A stretch of DNA of 64,000 nt from assembly GCA_032622095.1 (NCBI GenBank), contig CP136062.1:154188875-154252874 (forward strand), in the 5' to 3' direction. The position numbers were made by a program, and so were the translations under genes. Of the stretch, positions 35,296 to 47,477 are shown one piece after another (within the stretch, counting starts at the first letter, position 1; each line of letters opens with the position of its first letter). A model generated the notes under the pieces. It was not told the DNA's origin. It saw only the letters and a list, made by a program, of their open reading frames with translations, and made no database searches. Source of the stretch: Siphonodentalium dalli. Its lineage: Eukaryota; Mollusca; Scaphopoda; Gadilida; Siphonodentaliidae.

Positions 35296-36679
35296 GACAC
35301 TTAGTCAGGCTACGCGGGAGAAAATATGGGTTGATACGATAGGCCGAAATAAATTTGTCGGGTGATAATGACCAATGTTGACGTATAAAGTAACACGATT
35401 GTACTGTCGCACAATTATCAGATATAATGGTCAAATATGGACTCTAGTGCCCAATATGGAACAGCTCAGAAAACATTTGCACGGCCCTAAAATTTATTTA
35501 ACAAGGCAATTGGCATCTGCCATATACAAATCGATTTATGTCGATAAATCTCTTATTTTTCAATTTTTTTAGCTCACACTTGATGTGTGTGAGTGGGATA
35601 CTTATATATTCCTAAAATGACAGGGTACAGCACGTAATTATTTTTTAGATCGAAGAAATGTTTTTTTTCGATGACAAAATTTAACAGTAGAATAACACAG
35701 GATTTCCCATTAAAATAGATTTATGTCTATAAAACTGTCATTTTTCAAAATTTTGAGCTGAAATTTGTTGTGTATGTGTGTAATACTTATATATTCTTAT
35801 AATGACAGAGTTCAGTGCGTAATTATGTTTTAGATGGAAGAAATTGTTTTTGTTTTCGATAATAAATTTACACTACAGCGTGGACCGTGGACGGGTCATC
35901 GAGTAAACGCATTTTATAAACAGGCTTTTGTCAATTGCCATTTTGGTCAAACTAAACCCCTTTCGACCGGGACAGCAGATCCGAATAGTAGCTAAGATGT
36001 ATTTAGATAGAATTATCAAAATAATTTGACCGATTCGGATGCAGTTTAAGAGAATCGAATGGAGAAATCTTGGTCATAATTCCAGAAAATAAAGATGGCG
36101 ATAATCACAATGAAACTACCCAAAATTCACTTCACTAGACCAGGGGTTCGCAATGGGTTACACATTATTTTCAGTCTATCAAATTATTTATATTTTCAAC
36201 AACAAGTGACTTTAAGTTTACAATCAGCCTATCCTGACTCTATCGATACGATTTATCATATTTTCATAAACATATTATACACCGGTGGCGTTAACTTTAC
36301 AATTTCGGCATCTACGTGATTCTATCGGTACGATTGAGTAATGGTACAAAACAAAATGTCCAAGAATACACAGGGGCTCCCAATGGGTTATATATTATTT
36401 TCAGTCTATCAAATTATTTATATTTTCAACAACATATTATTACACCGGTGACTTTAAGTTTACAATTTCAGCCTGTCCTGACTCTATCGATACGATTTAT
36501 CATATTTTCATAAACATATTATACACCGGTGGCGTTAACTTTACAATTTCGGCATCTACGTGATTCTATCGGTACGATTGAGTAAGATACACAAAATCTC
36601 CAAGAATACATTCGCCCTGTCCACCACACAATATCAAAAATCACAGAAACTAGATACACCACATGTGGCGTAATAAACT

Positions 36680-39073
36680 AATATCTTTAAAGAAACTTCT
36701 TTTTGATTATTCCGACACTGTGGTTGAAATAACTGTTCCGCGCCATTTTCCATCGGGGTATATCTAATGGCCATATGCCGTGAACATGCTGTACTCCATG
36801 TTCGCAAACGCCTAACGATTTTCCATTTATTTGCAATTTGAATACGATCTATAACCCACTCTGTTCACATGCATATTTCAAGAAGCTCTGGATACGGGGG
36901 GGGGGGTGAAGATATTATGTCGATGCTCGCAATTGTATGATAACGAAAGCCATTTAAATATCTACAGCACACGGAGCCATCCATTGGGACCAAACTTTCT
37001 GCTGACAGACATTTTCACAAACCAGACCAAACTCCCATATTTGTGCACTCCTTGGGTTTGGAATTATCCGGCTGGTAACTCAAACTTTCCAACTGTTGAA
37101 AACTTCTACCTGATACCTCAACGTAAAACAATTGCCAATAGCAATTTCAGATACACATTTGGACTAAATATAGATAAATATGCTATTGTTGGTCTAACAA
37201 CAAAACATGCTCCGTTATATATGGTTAGAAGATCAGACAATGGGAGCAATTACCACCGATATGCATATGGTGTGAAATTTCCAACAAATGTTGAAACTTT
37301 TGACCATAGTTGGGGGAGACAGACACCCGAGCCCACGCGTCACCACACCCTGTGTGTTTGGTAGCCATACATGAACTATACACCACAGTCCCATGAACCA
37401 AACCAAATCCACAACTGATTTGCCAAAAAGAAATTGCCGCCTCATATAAGCATGTATTATATATACATGGACTATTAAGTTATAGAATTTCTAAATAATA
37501 ATCATTTTCGCTCGGTTCGGAAGGTATTGTTATATGAATGCAGTAATTTGGCGACATGGAGTGGGGTGTTACACCCAATCCCAACTTCGGTAAAATTGTT
37601 CAACAGTTAGAAATTTAATAATGATATGAATTTCCAATATGGACTATAGGTTGCATGTTGATCGAAGCAATTAACTTGCACCAGCACGGCTAATACTGTT
37701 CTGATTGAGCCCAATTATCATAATATAAACCGCCCTGTTCTCGCGTGTGTAATCTTTGCAGCAATACAATAATAGGGTTTAGAGCACAATCCCATTGTTA
37801 CAATCGTTCCCTGGTTTTGGTACACCAACTCCCAAGGCTGGCGAAGGAATAATTCAGTGATTATCCCATTGTTAGGCACACGCAACTCATAACAGACAAC
37901 TCGCAAGGGCGCTTCAAAGTGAGACCAGTCCGTGTTGTTTCGGACATATCTATTCACATTCAACGGCGATCAGTTCATGTTAATCAGGTTGGGCGTGGCC
38001 AACCGGCTTTTTTGTCCAATTGCGGCCAGCGCAGGGATTGTGCGTCGTTGCCAAAACAAGATCAACGGCACATTTCCAGTTGATTGCATTATGTGGTATC
38101 AATTGTGCTCTAAGTCGGCCAGAGCACGCGAATAGTTCTTTACCAGAATAAATCTCGTCTTCGACTCGATTGATTCTGGTAAAGAACAATTCTTGTGCTC
38201 TAATCCTTACACATATGTGACTGATATATTGTGCAACTACATTGAACATGCCATTAACATGGCCCGATCACAAACTTGTCAAACAATTAGGTCTTATAAT
38301 ATATAGTTCCCCGTCTGATTCATGTATGCATGTAAATTGAAAGGTCGATGCCCTTGATTTGGATACATAACATATACTACTATAATTGATAGGCCCCTAT
38401 GCTCAGATATGAACAATTTGTGGGCCGATTTAGAACTTTAATGCTAGCGAATGGCATGAACATTCTTATTTTTTGTGAAAGTTGTCTCTTTTTCGAAATT
38501 TTTCTCAGAAATGGCATGTCCGAATACATGCATTCCTCATTGGTCGATTAAATTCAATAATCTGAACGACAGAACTGGATTTTATCCAATGTAGTACGAC
38601 CGAGAATGTAGACATATTGGCCTATATACCTATATTTGAAGCTAGCTACCCTCAACAGGAAATGGCAAAATTAACCACCATTCACTTTAAAATTATATTA
38701 TATTTAGTCATTTATTAATAATAATAATAATATAATCTCACACACGGTTGTTTGGAATATCATAGATAGTAGACATATAGACTATATAGTGTCTATGTAA
38801 TATAATAAATACATGCTATACATATAATTAGGCTACAACTGCATTGTTTGGTGAACTTATGTAGGCCTAAGTTCTAACATATAGGCCTATTTATGAATCC
38901 TTTTACTATCAAGATACACGTACACGGCGCTGCATTCTACTAGTAAGCGATTATTTAATGACCCAATTATGTCTGATAAGATAAAAATTATATTGTTAGG
39001 CTTGACATAATTTATAATTGCTGATCGCAACAATGAAACAAGAATCAAGATGTGCTTATATGCACACACATTA

Positions 39074-39077
<4 letters not shown>
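36680..39077. other. Unassigned region between the inverted repeat and satellite A
   Basis: Contains a 152-codon ORF (36906-37364) and an 81-codon minus-strand ORF (37718-37963) without recognised motifs, and a hairpin with ttctttaccagaataaat/gattctggtaaagaacaa arms at about 38130-38190. No splice-supported gene could be built. Confidence 0.4.
36906..37364 (+). CDS. Unrecognised 152-codon ORF
   Basis: One of the longer open frames outside repeats. The protein has no signal peptide, transmembrane segment, repeated cysteine pattern or motif I can name. It begins just after a poly-G run. At 459 bp in AT-rich DNA it could be chance. It is listed only because it is not explained by a repeat. Confidence 0.15.
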   Translation: MKILCRCSQLYDNESHLNIYSTRSHPLGPNFLLTDIFTNQTKLPYLCTPWVWNYPAGNSNFPTVENFYLIPQRKTIANSNFRYTFGLNIDKYAIVGLTTKHAPLYMVRRSDNGSNYHRYAYGVKFPTNVETFDHSWGRQTPEPTRHHTLCVW

Positions 39078-39114
<37 letters not shown>

Positions 39115-39149
39115 ATCTCTCTCTCTCCCCCTCTCTCTCTCTCTCTCTC
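39078..39149 (+). repeat. (CT)n microsatellite
   Basis: A 72-bp CT-rich simple repeat with short interruptions. A minus-strand ORF through it reads an Arg/Glu run and is an artefact. Confidence 0.95.
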
Positions 39150-39184
39150 CACCAGGAAATTCTTCAAACGAAGCCAACCCCAGT

Positions 39185-40920
39185 TTGCAGCCATTTGTTG
39201 CAGTTATGTGATATGACCTTAAAAGCAATAAGGCAGTCTAATTACAATTATATCCTGATATAGTATTATTCTGGTACAAGTTGGCATCATTATAGGACAT
39301 GATTGATGACCCTAACGCTTCAGTGTGTGCGCATCTCTGTGTGAAAGTCGGGTAGCATTTGGCCGAATATGGAGACATCATCACCAAAATGGTTAACTTG
39401 ATATGGCCTTAAAGGCAATAAGGCAGCCTATTTGCAGTTATATCCCGATAGCGCAGTATATTGTGTATCAGAATAGGACCGGATGCGTGATCCTAGCTCT
39501 TCCAATTGTTTGCATCTCTGAGTGAGATTCGGTTACCATCTGGTCGAATATACCGATATTAGCACGAAAGTTGTTAAATTTAGATGGCCTAATAGCAATA
39601 GTTCAATATAATTACAGTTAGACCATGATAGAGTAGTCTATTGTGTGTCAGAACAGGACCGGATGGTTGATCCTAGCACTTCCGATTGTGGGCTTTTTGA
39701 GTGAAATTTGGCCGAATATGATTAAATTTAGATGACCTCATAGGAAAAGGTTCAGTCTAATTGCAGTTAACTCTCTTCGGTTTGTGCGCATCTCTGTGTG
39801 AGAGTCGGGTACCATTTGACCGAATATAGCGATATTAGCTCGAAGGTGATTACAATTAGATGATATTATATGCAAAAGTTCAGCCCAGTTGCAGTTAAAT
39901 CGTGATATAGTAGTCTATGTTGTAACAATATAGTACATTAGGGGTGACTCTAGAGCTTCAGTTTGTGTGCATCTCTGTGCGAGAGTCGGGTATCATTTCG
40001 CCAAATATAGCGTTATTAGCACGAAAGTGGTTAAATTTAGGTGGCCTTATAGGCAAAAGTTCAGTCGAATTGCAGTTATGTCGCAATAGCGTAGTCTATG
40101 TTGTATCAATATGGGACACGAGGGTAGAACATAGAGCTTCAGTTTTGTGCGCATCGCTGTGTCAGAGACGGATATCGTTTTTCCCCGATATATGATATTA
40201 TCACGAAAGTGGTTAATTTGATATGGCCTTAAAAGCAAAAAGGCCGTATAACGGCAATTATACTCCGATAGAGTAGTCTATTTTGTATCAACTTGGTACA
40301 TTAGTGGTGCCCCTAGCGCTTCAGTTTGTGTGCATCTCTTTTTGTGAGTCGGGTATACATTTTCCCGCATTTAGCGATACATGCGGTTACTTATTAGAAC
40401 GAACTTTGTTAAGTTTATATGACATTATAAGCAACAAGGCAGCTAATTTGCAGTTAGATCCCGGTAGAGTAGTCTATGTTGTATCAATACTGGATATGAC
40501 GGGTGACCATATTGCTTCAGTTTGTGTGCATCTGTCTGTAAGAGTCGTACACCAATTTTCCGCATATACCGACAAATGCGGTTACTTATTACAACGACCA
40601 ATTGTTAAGTTTAATGGCCTTGTACGCAAAAAGCCGGTCTATTTGCAGTTTGATCACGATAGAGTGGTCCATTTGGTATCAGAATATGTCAGGAGGGGTG
40701 ACCCTAGCATGTCCGATTGTGCGCATCTCGGTGTGAGACGGGTACCATTTGGCCGAATATACGATATTATCACGAAAGTGGTTTTTATATGCATTAGAAG
40801 CAAAAGGGCAGCCTAATTGCAGTTAGATAATGAGAGAGTAGTCTATTTTGTATCAATAAAGGGGTGACCACAGATCTTCAGTTTGTGCGCATCTCTGTGT
40901 GAGTGTCAGGTACCACTGAT
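39185..40920 (+). repeat. Satellite A, right array (plus orientation)
   Basis: About ten units of 165-200 bp. Landmarks: gcgcatctctgtgtgagagt near 39333, 39789 and 40890, with variants near 39511, 39968, 40149, 40330, 40528 and 40722; then taccatttggccgaatat, cacgaaagtggttaa and ctaattgcagttag. It is the reverse complement of the left array at 26560-27800. A 177-codon ORF at 40283-40816 runs through three units and is a by-product. Confidence 0.9.
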
Positions 40921-40989
40921 GCAAATCTGAAATTATACTAACATAAAATGTTAAAATAGGTGTTCCAATTTTTATCATTATCAAATTTA

Positions 40990-41670
40990 GAAAATAATGA
41001 CCAGTGGTCATGGACGATTAATAATGATCAGTGTTCATGGACGATTAATAATGACCAGTGTTCATGAACGATTAATAATGAACACTGGTCATGGACGATT
41101 AAAATGACCAGTGTTCATGGACGATTAATAATGACCATTGGTCGAGGACGATTAATAATGACCAGTGTTCATGGACGATTAATAATGACCAGTGCTCATG
41201 GACGATTAATAATGACAGTGTTCATGGACGATTAATAATGACCAGTGGTCATGGACACGATTAATAATGACCAGTGTTCATGGACGATTAATAATGACCA
41301 GTCGTCATGGACGATTAATAATGACCAGTGGTCATGGACGATTAATAATGACCAGTGTTCATGGACGTTAATAATGACAAGTGTTCATGGACGATTAATA
41401 ATGACCAGTGGTAATGGACGATTAATAATGACCAGTGTTTATGGACGTTAATAATGACAAGTGTTCATGGACGATTAATAATGACCAGTGTTCATGGACG
41501 ATTAATAATGACCAGTGTTCATGGACGATTAATAATGACCAGTGTTCATGGACGATTAATAATGACCAGTGTTCATGGATGATTAAATAATGACCAGTGT
41601 TCATGGACGATTAATAATGAACAGTGTTCATGGATGAATAATAATGACCAGTGGTCATGGATGATTTCGA
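40990..41670 (+). repeat. 27-bp minisatellite
   Basis: About 25 near-identical units of 27 bp, typically attaataatgaccagtgttc plus atggacg. Some units read gtggtca, making tgaccagtggtca nearly palindromic; a few have 1-bp deletions. ORFs on both strands repeat INNDQ- or EHWSLLIV-like peptides and are artefacts. Confidence 0.95.
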
Positions 41671-41679
41671 AAGGTAGCC

Positions 41680-42780
41680 GCTGGTTATATAATAATATTC
41701 GATATTTTATGTCATGAATAAAGACAAATGCAATGTCTTTTCTAGATATATAGTTTTCGGTGACTATAAACTATATTTCTACTTGATCAAATAACGTCGC
41801 TGTATGTAGCTAGAATATGTAAATATGTGACAAGATGAGCCGGTGATAAAGTAATTGGCAACATATAGCCGGGCTCACTGAAAATAAAAATTAATCTTGC
41901 ATCAATTCGGAGCGGTCCACCAACTTTTCTTACCAGCAATAAAGGGCGTTTCGTATATGTACCTAAACAGTTGCAACTTAAATATAATGATATACTGGCT
42001 CTGCTTTAGAGCCAGAAGCCGCCATCGCACGCCGCCGGCAGCCATATTGTCAACAAGCCGCCGCCAGCCATATTATCTCTAACGCCAGCCACATGGAAAA
42101 ATCTCCGTCGCCGGAATTGTCAAATGGCTGAGCCGCATGCATGGGCTTATATGTCAAACACAACTTTACTGTGAATCGCAAAGAACTAAACCGCATTGCC
42201 CAATATTGGAACACTCACATGGAGAGGGCATGGTTGTTATATTATCAGAACACCCGGGCCTCTTAGTGTGGAATAGACTATTCCAATGCATGCTTTAATA
42301 TAACTGAATGGGAGAATCCATTCAGTATTGAAAGGGTTAAAATATAAATTGTTGTTTTCGACACGACTCAGTCTCAGACATCCGTCAATCAGGCATTTGT
42401 CAATATAACCTGTATGTAGCAGAGAATAGAAAATAGTTCGAAATATTATATCATTACTATCGGATTCATCATCTAATGATTAAATGCATATATCGCCAGG
42501 TGCCAGTGATGATAGCAGTCTGAACTCTGGAAGTCGACAGACGTCACAATTTAACACCAAAAAGAGCACATGCATGTGCTCTGGGATTCTATATACGGGT
42601 TCACCACAAACGCTAAAACAAACGGGGCCTATAACCGGGGATTAGGAACATTTCGGAAACGAAAATACGATGAATGATAACGTCTCAGCCGGCTGAGCCA
42701 CCATATTTCGTCAGCCGCGACTGAGCCGGCTTAGCCAGCAAACCAGCCACAAAATTGGTTGAGCCAGCCGCGAAAACGAT
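41680..42780. other. Unassigned region with short GC-rich ccagc/gccgcc repeats
   Basis: Words like gccgccagccatatt (41990-42100) and agccggctgagcc (42680-42780) recur. A piggyBac-like right end (gaaagggttaa near 42328) has no visible left partner. No gene. Confidence 0.4.
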
Positions 42781-43600
42781 TTGTCGTGGCTTCGTGGTCT
42801 AATCTGCTTCGTGGCAAAAGGTGCATTTATATGTAATGGAGATATTTAAAGAGCGAAGTAAATTTTGGCAAAGTATTGTGTTCCAGAAATTGATCCATGA
42901 TACGTGACGTCCAAATGGTTCATGAAAACTGTGACGTAACAGTTCCCAGACGCGGCCGAAAGGCACGTCTGGATACTGCAATTTCACTTTTGGGACCACT
43001 TTGGCTTTATTTACAAGCAAACTATAATAATCGAGCGTTTTCATATTCATCTGGTCAATATTTGCAAAACCAATTGAACGACAAATTTGAAAACAGGAAA
43101 AGATGGGAGGGTGGTCATGGCATGTGGAACTTGTTCGAGAATAAATTCGGATTTTGATTTAGACTTAGCTGTTATCTTGCCAAATATTACTATTTCTTAT
43201 CATCAGCGGAGTACATGACTTGTTGAATGTGATTCAAACGAAAGGCTTTCATTCTAAGATCAATGTTTACTACAGCTAAGCCTCCATCAACACGATCTTG
43301 ATAGAGAACTTTGCTTTTTACTAATTCAATCTTCGAACCATAAATTAATCGAAACATCGGTCTTTGAAATCTATCATGATAAAAGAAAGGTAACTCTAAT
43401 ATTTGTCCGACATACCATAATTTGCTACAAGCAAAGACTTTAGATAGAGTTGTCTTTCCGTGATAAGAGAAGCGACGTGTTATCCATAAATTCAGTGGGG
43501 GTTTGTTCTTCACATTTTGTCTAAATCGGGTGCCAAATATCATCATAGGTCGTTGCGTTACCGAATTTAATATCAAGTAATTTTTCGGATCCATCAGGCC
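42780..43600 (-). pseudogene. 3' end of a broken L1-like LINE (RT C-terminus and zinc finger)
   Basis: The minus strand ORF at 43190-43594 reads LNLWITRRFSYHGKTTLSK, then SKLWYVGQILELPF, GSKIELVKSKVLY and DGGLAVVNIDLRMKAFRLNH. This is the region after the RT palm in L1/Tx1-type LINE ORF2 proteins. A frameshift with stops near 43050-43190 separates it from a second fragment (42799-43050) that ends with YKCTFCHEAD, the start of the C-terminal cysteine motif, where the frame meets a stop. The catalytic part of RT and the endonuclease are not present upstream, so it is a 5'-truncated, decayed copy. Confidence 0.75.
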
Positions 43601-44637
43601 ATAATTACTCTATTTATGAAGTCTGACCCATGCATCAAATCAATAAGTTCAATACATTAGTTGCATCGCGTGCATTATCCGAATTAACGCCCCTAAATTA
43701 CTATTTCTTTTGTTGCAATAAATCGATTATGATAACTAAAGCGTATTTTGAAGAAATGTTGTTGTTTTGTTGTATCTTGATGATATGGGGAGTAATAATA
43801 AACACCTATTGGCAAAATTTTTCGATCTTATAATGATCAGTGGCTCATGGGGGACAAACTTGTACAGTTTCATATCTGTGTCACCATTTGAACATAACCC
43901 ACATATGCATTATCCGACACTGTCTAATTTACGGGAAATTACCACGGACCATGCAGAGTGTTGATCCCTGTGGGACTTCACGGTTCAAAGCCCACGTATA
44001 TTCTTGGGGGAGAATGATCCATTAAGCCTAAGTCGATTAGTTGTTCGCAACAGATGGAGTCATGATAAATTATGAAGGCTCCCCTCAACTTTGTTGTTCG
44101 ACAATTTGCTGGGATCAATATGTGGTATTCACGAAACCACCATGCACGACTTCCTGTCGCACCATTATCATGCCAGCCTGAGATATATTGAACCCTCTCC
44201 TCACAATATAAACAACGCTGTACAATCCACAATATCGACACATATAAAGGCGCGTACTTGTCACAAAATGAGAGAATTAAAGTAACTTTATCACCATATA
44301 ATAATACAATAAAGTCATTGTTTTTATTAGGACACACAATTTCCACACATGCACAAAAATATAGAAATGTATGACTTTTAATTTTGTAGTAGACATGGTG
44401 AAATTGACAATACAAGTGTCATTATTCTTTGGTGATTCCTATGCAAGTCCTTTTAAGCTTTGTCTATGTACGCACTGTGTCATTTGTATCTTAATGTGTT
44501 GTGCTATATATAAGACTAAGCGCATAAAGTATATGTCTTCTTAAAAATAACTTCTCTCTTAAAAAGTGTCCAGAGATGTCTTGCCTATTTATACGGATAA
44601 TTTCTTTTTATTAGCAAAGGATTTGGCAGAGTGATTT
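43601..44637. other. No supported gene
   Basis: A 145-codon minus-strand ORF (43978-44415) has no recognisable motif and shows no continuity with the LINE. Nothing else supported. Confidence 0.35.
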
Positions 44638-44776
44638 TTTATGTTGACTAATATGTTAATTTAGTATGAAACATGTATCCCGGGACCGGTGTACATAATT
44701 TCAACTCCCAATTTGGATACACCCGACCAGGATTTATAGAACAACACAACCAATCTATGCCTGGCAATGTTTAGCA
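44638..44776 (+). repeat. Dispersed repeat, first copy (second at 48602)
   Basis: Shares ttatgttgactaatatgtta, acatgtatcccgggaccggt, aatttcaactcccaatttg and ggatttatagaacaac with 48602-48780. It lacks about 41 bp present in the other copy after ggtgtaca. Confidence 0.8.
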
Positions 44777-45716
44777 ATACATATGGACATGATAACATTG
44801 TTTCCAAATTTTAAAGAATACCACCCTATTCACACGTAATGCTAAAAATATCATAGGCATATATGAGTTGTTGTTTCATTAATGTTGGTCAGGTTTATAC
44901 ATATTTAATACTAAAACAGAATGGTCCACTGGCACCATAGCCGTCATGATATATATAAAAAAATCTACACGACCGAACAATTTTAAACAAACAGTGACTG
45001 ACACTTACATAAATATGACTTGCAGATATTTAGCCACACAACCAGGGGGCAGTAAAAAAGTTGCGAGACGTGGGGGTGTTTTTTTTACATTGCCATTTTT
45101 TTTTACAGCCACCCACCCTTTCTTGCATTTTTTTTCATAAAATTTTAGACACCCACCCCAAAATCCCAAAGCTTTATGTTGGTCCCCTCTGTAAAAACGA
45201 CCAACCGCTCTATATTGATCCCTTCTTTGAAAGACCAAATTATATGTTACTTCCTGTTTACAAACATGTGCAAGACACATATTTTCTTGGCTGATAATTA
45301 TGCGATAATCAGCAGTAATCAGTGATAATCTCAACTAAATTGAACTCTAAGCAATCAACAAAGGTAGAATATAATGTGATTATACTGGTAAATGTATAAC
45401 CCAGCCTATTCATCTGTGTGAATAGATGAAAAATATGTTGAATCCCCTGGAATGACAACAAAAAATAACTAGGGCCAAAACATAACTAGGGCCAAATGTT
45501 AAGGCCTATAATAGAATAAAGAAATTACACAAAATTAAATTTATCTATTTTTCAGACATCAACCAGCATCAACTAGTAGGCCTAGAGCCTGTAGTAATAC
45601 CAAAAAAGGAAAATGTGCATATGAACCAGTGTACGAATTAGCTTTTATATATGCCTGCATGACAACCGACCCGACCTCGCATTACGACTTAGGACTATGC
45701 CTTAAATAATGTTTAA

Positions 45717-46041
45717 CCCTTTGAGTTTGAACGTGGATGGTCAATTTAGTGCCAAATCCATATACACGGATGTGCACTTTAGTGACATGTGACCGTGGAG
45801 ACGAGGTCGCAGTAAGCGTAACGTCATTGTGTTGGTGTAGGGAAGATAACTCCAATTTGGTCTTCTCTTTACAGTATACCGGCTGTACTCTTGATTTACT
45901 ATTATATGTCTACCTGTGTCTACTATATATTATTAACTATACATTATTCTGATACATTATGAGAATACCGGCGGTTATTTGAACGAGTGAAAGCCCCGCG
46001 CCAGGGTGCTACTAATGCTCTGGGCCATAGTGTTCGAAGGG
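45717..46041. mobile_element. piggyBac-type MITE
   Basis: Flanked by TTAA at 45713-45716 and 46042-46045. The ends ccctttgagtttgaacg and the complement ending tgttcgaaggg are inverted. Same class as 24782-25027 and 51729-52111, but the interior palindromic core is poorly conserved. Confidence 0.75.
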
Positions 46042-46045
46042 TTAA

Positions 46046-46880
46046 AAATAAAATGAGTTGCCCCCGCGTTGAGGGTCACATGGCCATACTTGTACACTGA
46101 TTAGCTGATATTGTCAGACTGCATTAAGTTCACACTACCCTAGAGCTCTCTGAAGTATTTTTTTTATTGAACTACACCGTGAACAATTTTCAATATAAAA
46201 ACTGCCAAGCAAGTTGAAACAGACACAATAAAAAAAATTTGCGCGCAAAAAAAATCAATGAAAATTTTGGGACCCACCCCCACAATATTCACTATTTTTC
46301 CATTCTATATCAACTTATGGGGGTAATTATAACAATATTGAATGTTTTATTGCTTCTCATATTGCAACATACATCATAAACAAATATGTTTAAAACAGTT
46401 GAAAATATGTCAATGAAAAAATAATTGGTCAAAAACTGTTTCCGGCCTCGGTTACCCACCCACCCCCCCCCCCCGCATCACGTCTCGTAAAAAAAATCGC
46501 CCCCCCCCTGACATAACTCCTTAGTATGCGGTACTTCGTCCTGGCATTAAACATTAATTTGTCAATTAATGAAAAAACATCAATCAATTTAAAATGACAT
46601 CCTGAAACTTTAGTCTTGATAAACATTACTTTTGTAGAATAGTTGACATTATCACTAAGTAATGCATGTGAACAACTTTTTTATCAATTACTTTATCTGG
46701 TGGCATGTCTGAACATTTTGAGTAAATTGTCAAACTCTCCATAGGGTTCAACGTTAAATTTTGATTGCATCTGTAGTACTGTATCCTCGGAGACTTATCT
46801 GATGACACCAACATTCCCAAAAATACATTTCAGAGCCATACTTGATATATGTGCCAAATTTCAACTCGCACAATTCATAA
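46046..46880. other. No supported gene; poly-C and T-rich tracts
   Basis: Includes a poly-C tract near 46444-46507 and a phrase (acgagacgt) that resembles, in inverse orientation, cgagacgtgg near 45063. No coding evidence. Confidence 0.4.
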
Positions 46881-46884
46881 TAAG

Positions 46885-47250
46885 GTTAAAGTGATATGAA
46901 ACACTCTAGTAGGGTGATCAAAGACGAATTGAGAATAATCGTGCTCAAAGTAGTTATTTGTTACGAATATTAATCCAAATTGACGTTACATACCGTCATT
47001 CTTATATATTAATTAAATGCAATGACTCGCGATGGCGAAATCATTTGTGTTAGTTTATCGCCGATATTTGCGTCCCGAATTGAGATGTAAATATTTACAA
47101 TTGAGCGTAGTTCTGACCATGTTTTCTATGGAGTGATGTGGTCCATTTCTTTGAAATTTTCGGGGATGTTTGTAGAATGCTACATTGTCCAGGTTGGCAT
47201 AGCGCCTGAGCACTAACTTATCAATTTAACACATCCGAATAAGTCCATAA
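46885..47250 (+). repeat. About 365-bp dispersed repeat, copy 1 of 3
   Basis: Starts agtgatatgaaacactc and includes ttgagaataatcgtgctc, gcgaaatcatttgtgttagt, tgtaaatatttacaattgag and tttctatggagtg. Other copies at 61490-61830 and 62966-63320, same strand. No coding capacity, no visible poly-A tail or long inverted ends. Confidence 0.85.
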
Positions 47251-47477
47251 TATGTCTTTAATCGTGTTAGTTAATATGAAACGCTCTTTAAATTCTTAAA
47301 ACCGTACAAAAAACTTGTTTCCACTGAAATTAGACCGCCATAATTGATACTTTTGTTATTTACAACTCGCACAGTCTACCAGAAGGTTAATCATGAGGAT
47401 TAATATTTAAACGCTCTTTAATTTCAAAACCAGTCCAAAGACACTTTTTCCACAAAAATTTCAACTGATCACAGGTA

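Larger units (their letters stand above)
27923..36679. mobile_element. 8.8-kb inverted repeat (giant fold-back structure)
   Basis: The left arm 27923-31413 and right arm 31989-36679 are reverse complements over their length: outer ends agtttattacgccacctgtg and cacatgtggcgtaataaact; inner ends tatggttttcttgt and acaagaaaaccata. The left arm is 3.49 kb. The right arm is 4.69 kb, or about 3.57 kb once the 1.1-kb insertion at 34181-35295 is removed. The 575-bp spacer is itself repetitive. I see no flanking target duplication, so this could be a fold-back transposon or a segmental inverted duplication. No transposase is visible. The mirror ORFs at 30463-30801 and 32633-32914 are the same sequence in the two arms and have no recognised domain. 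Confidence 0.85.

Noticed and set aside
27923-36679. Maverick/Polinton or other large self-encoding element
   Set aside because: No polymerase, integrase, ATPase or capsid-like frames in either arm or the spacer.
37718-38249. Opposed ORFs of 67-89 codons around 37932-38249
   Set aside because: Overlapping on both strands with no motif and no splice support.
40283-40816. 177-codon ORF, the longest in the window
   Set aside because: It runs through three units of satellite A; the open frame follows repeat periodicity and has no domain.
41245-41604. ORFs with repeated INNDQ- or EHWSLLIV-type peptides
   Set aside because: By-products of the 27-bp minisatellite, open because 27 is a multiple of 3.
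40990-41670. CRISPR-like array
   Set aside because: Units are contiguous with no unique spacers, and the DNA is clearly eukaryotic.
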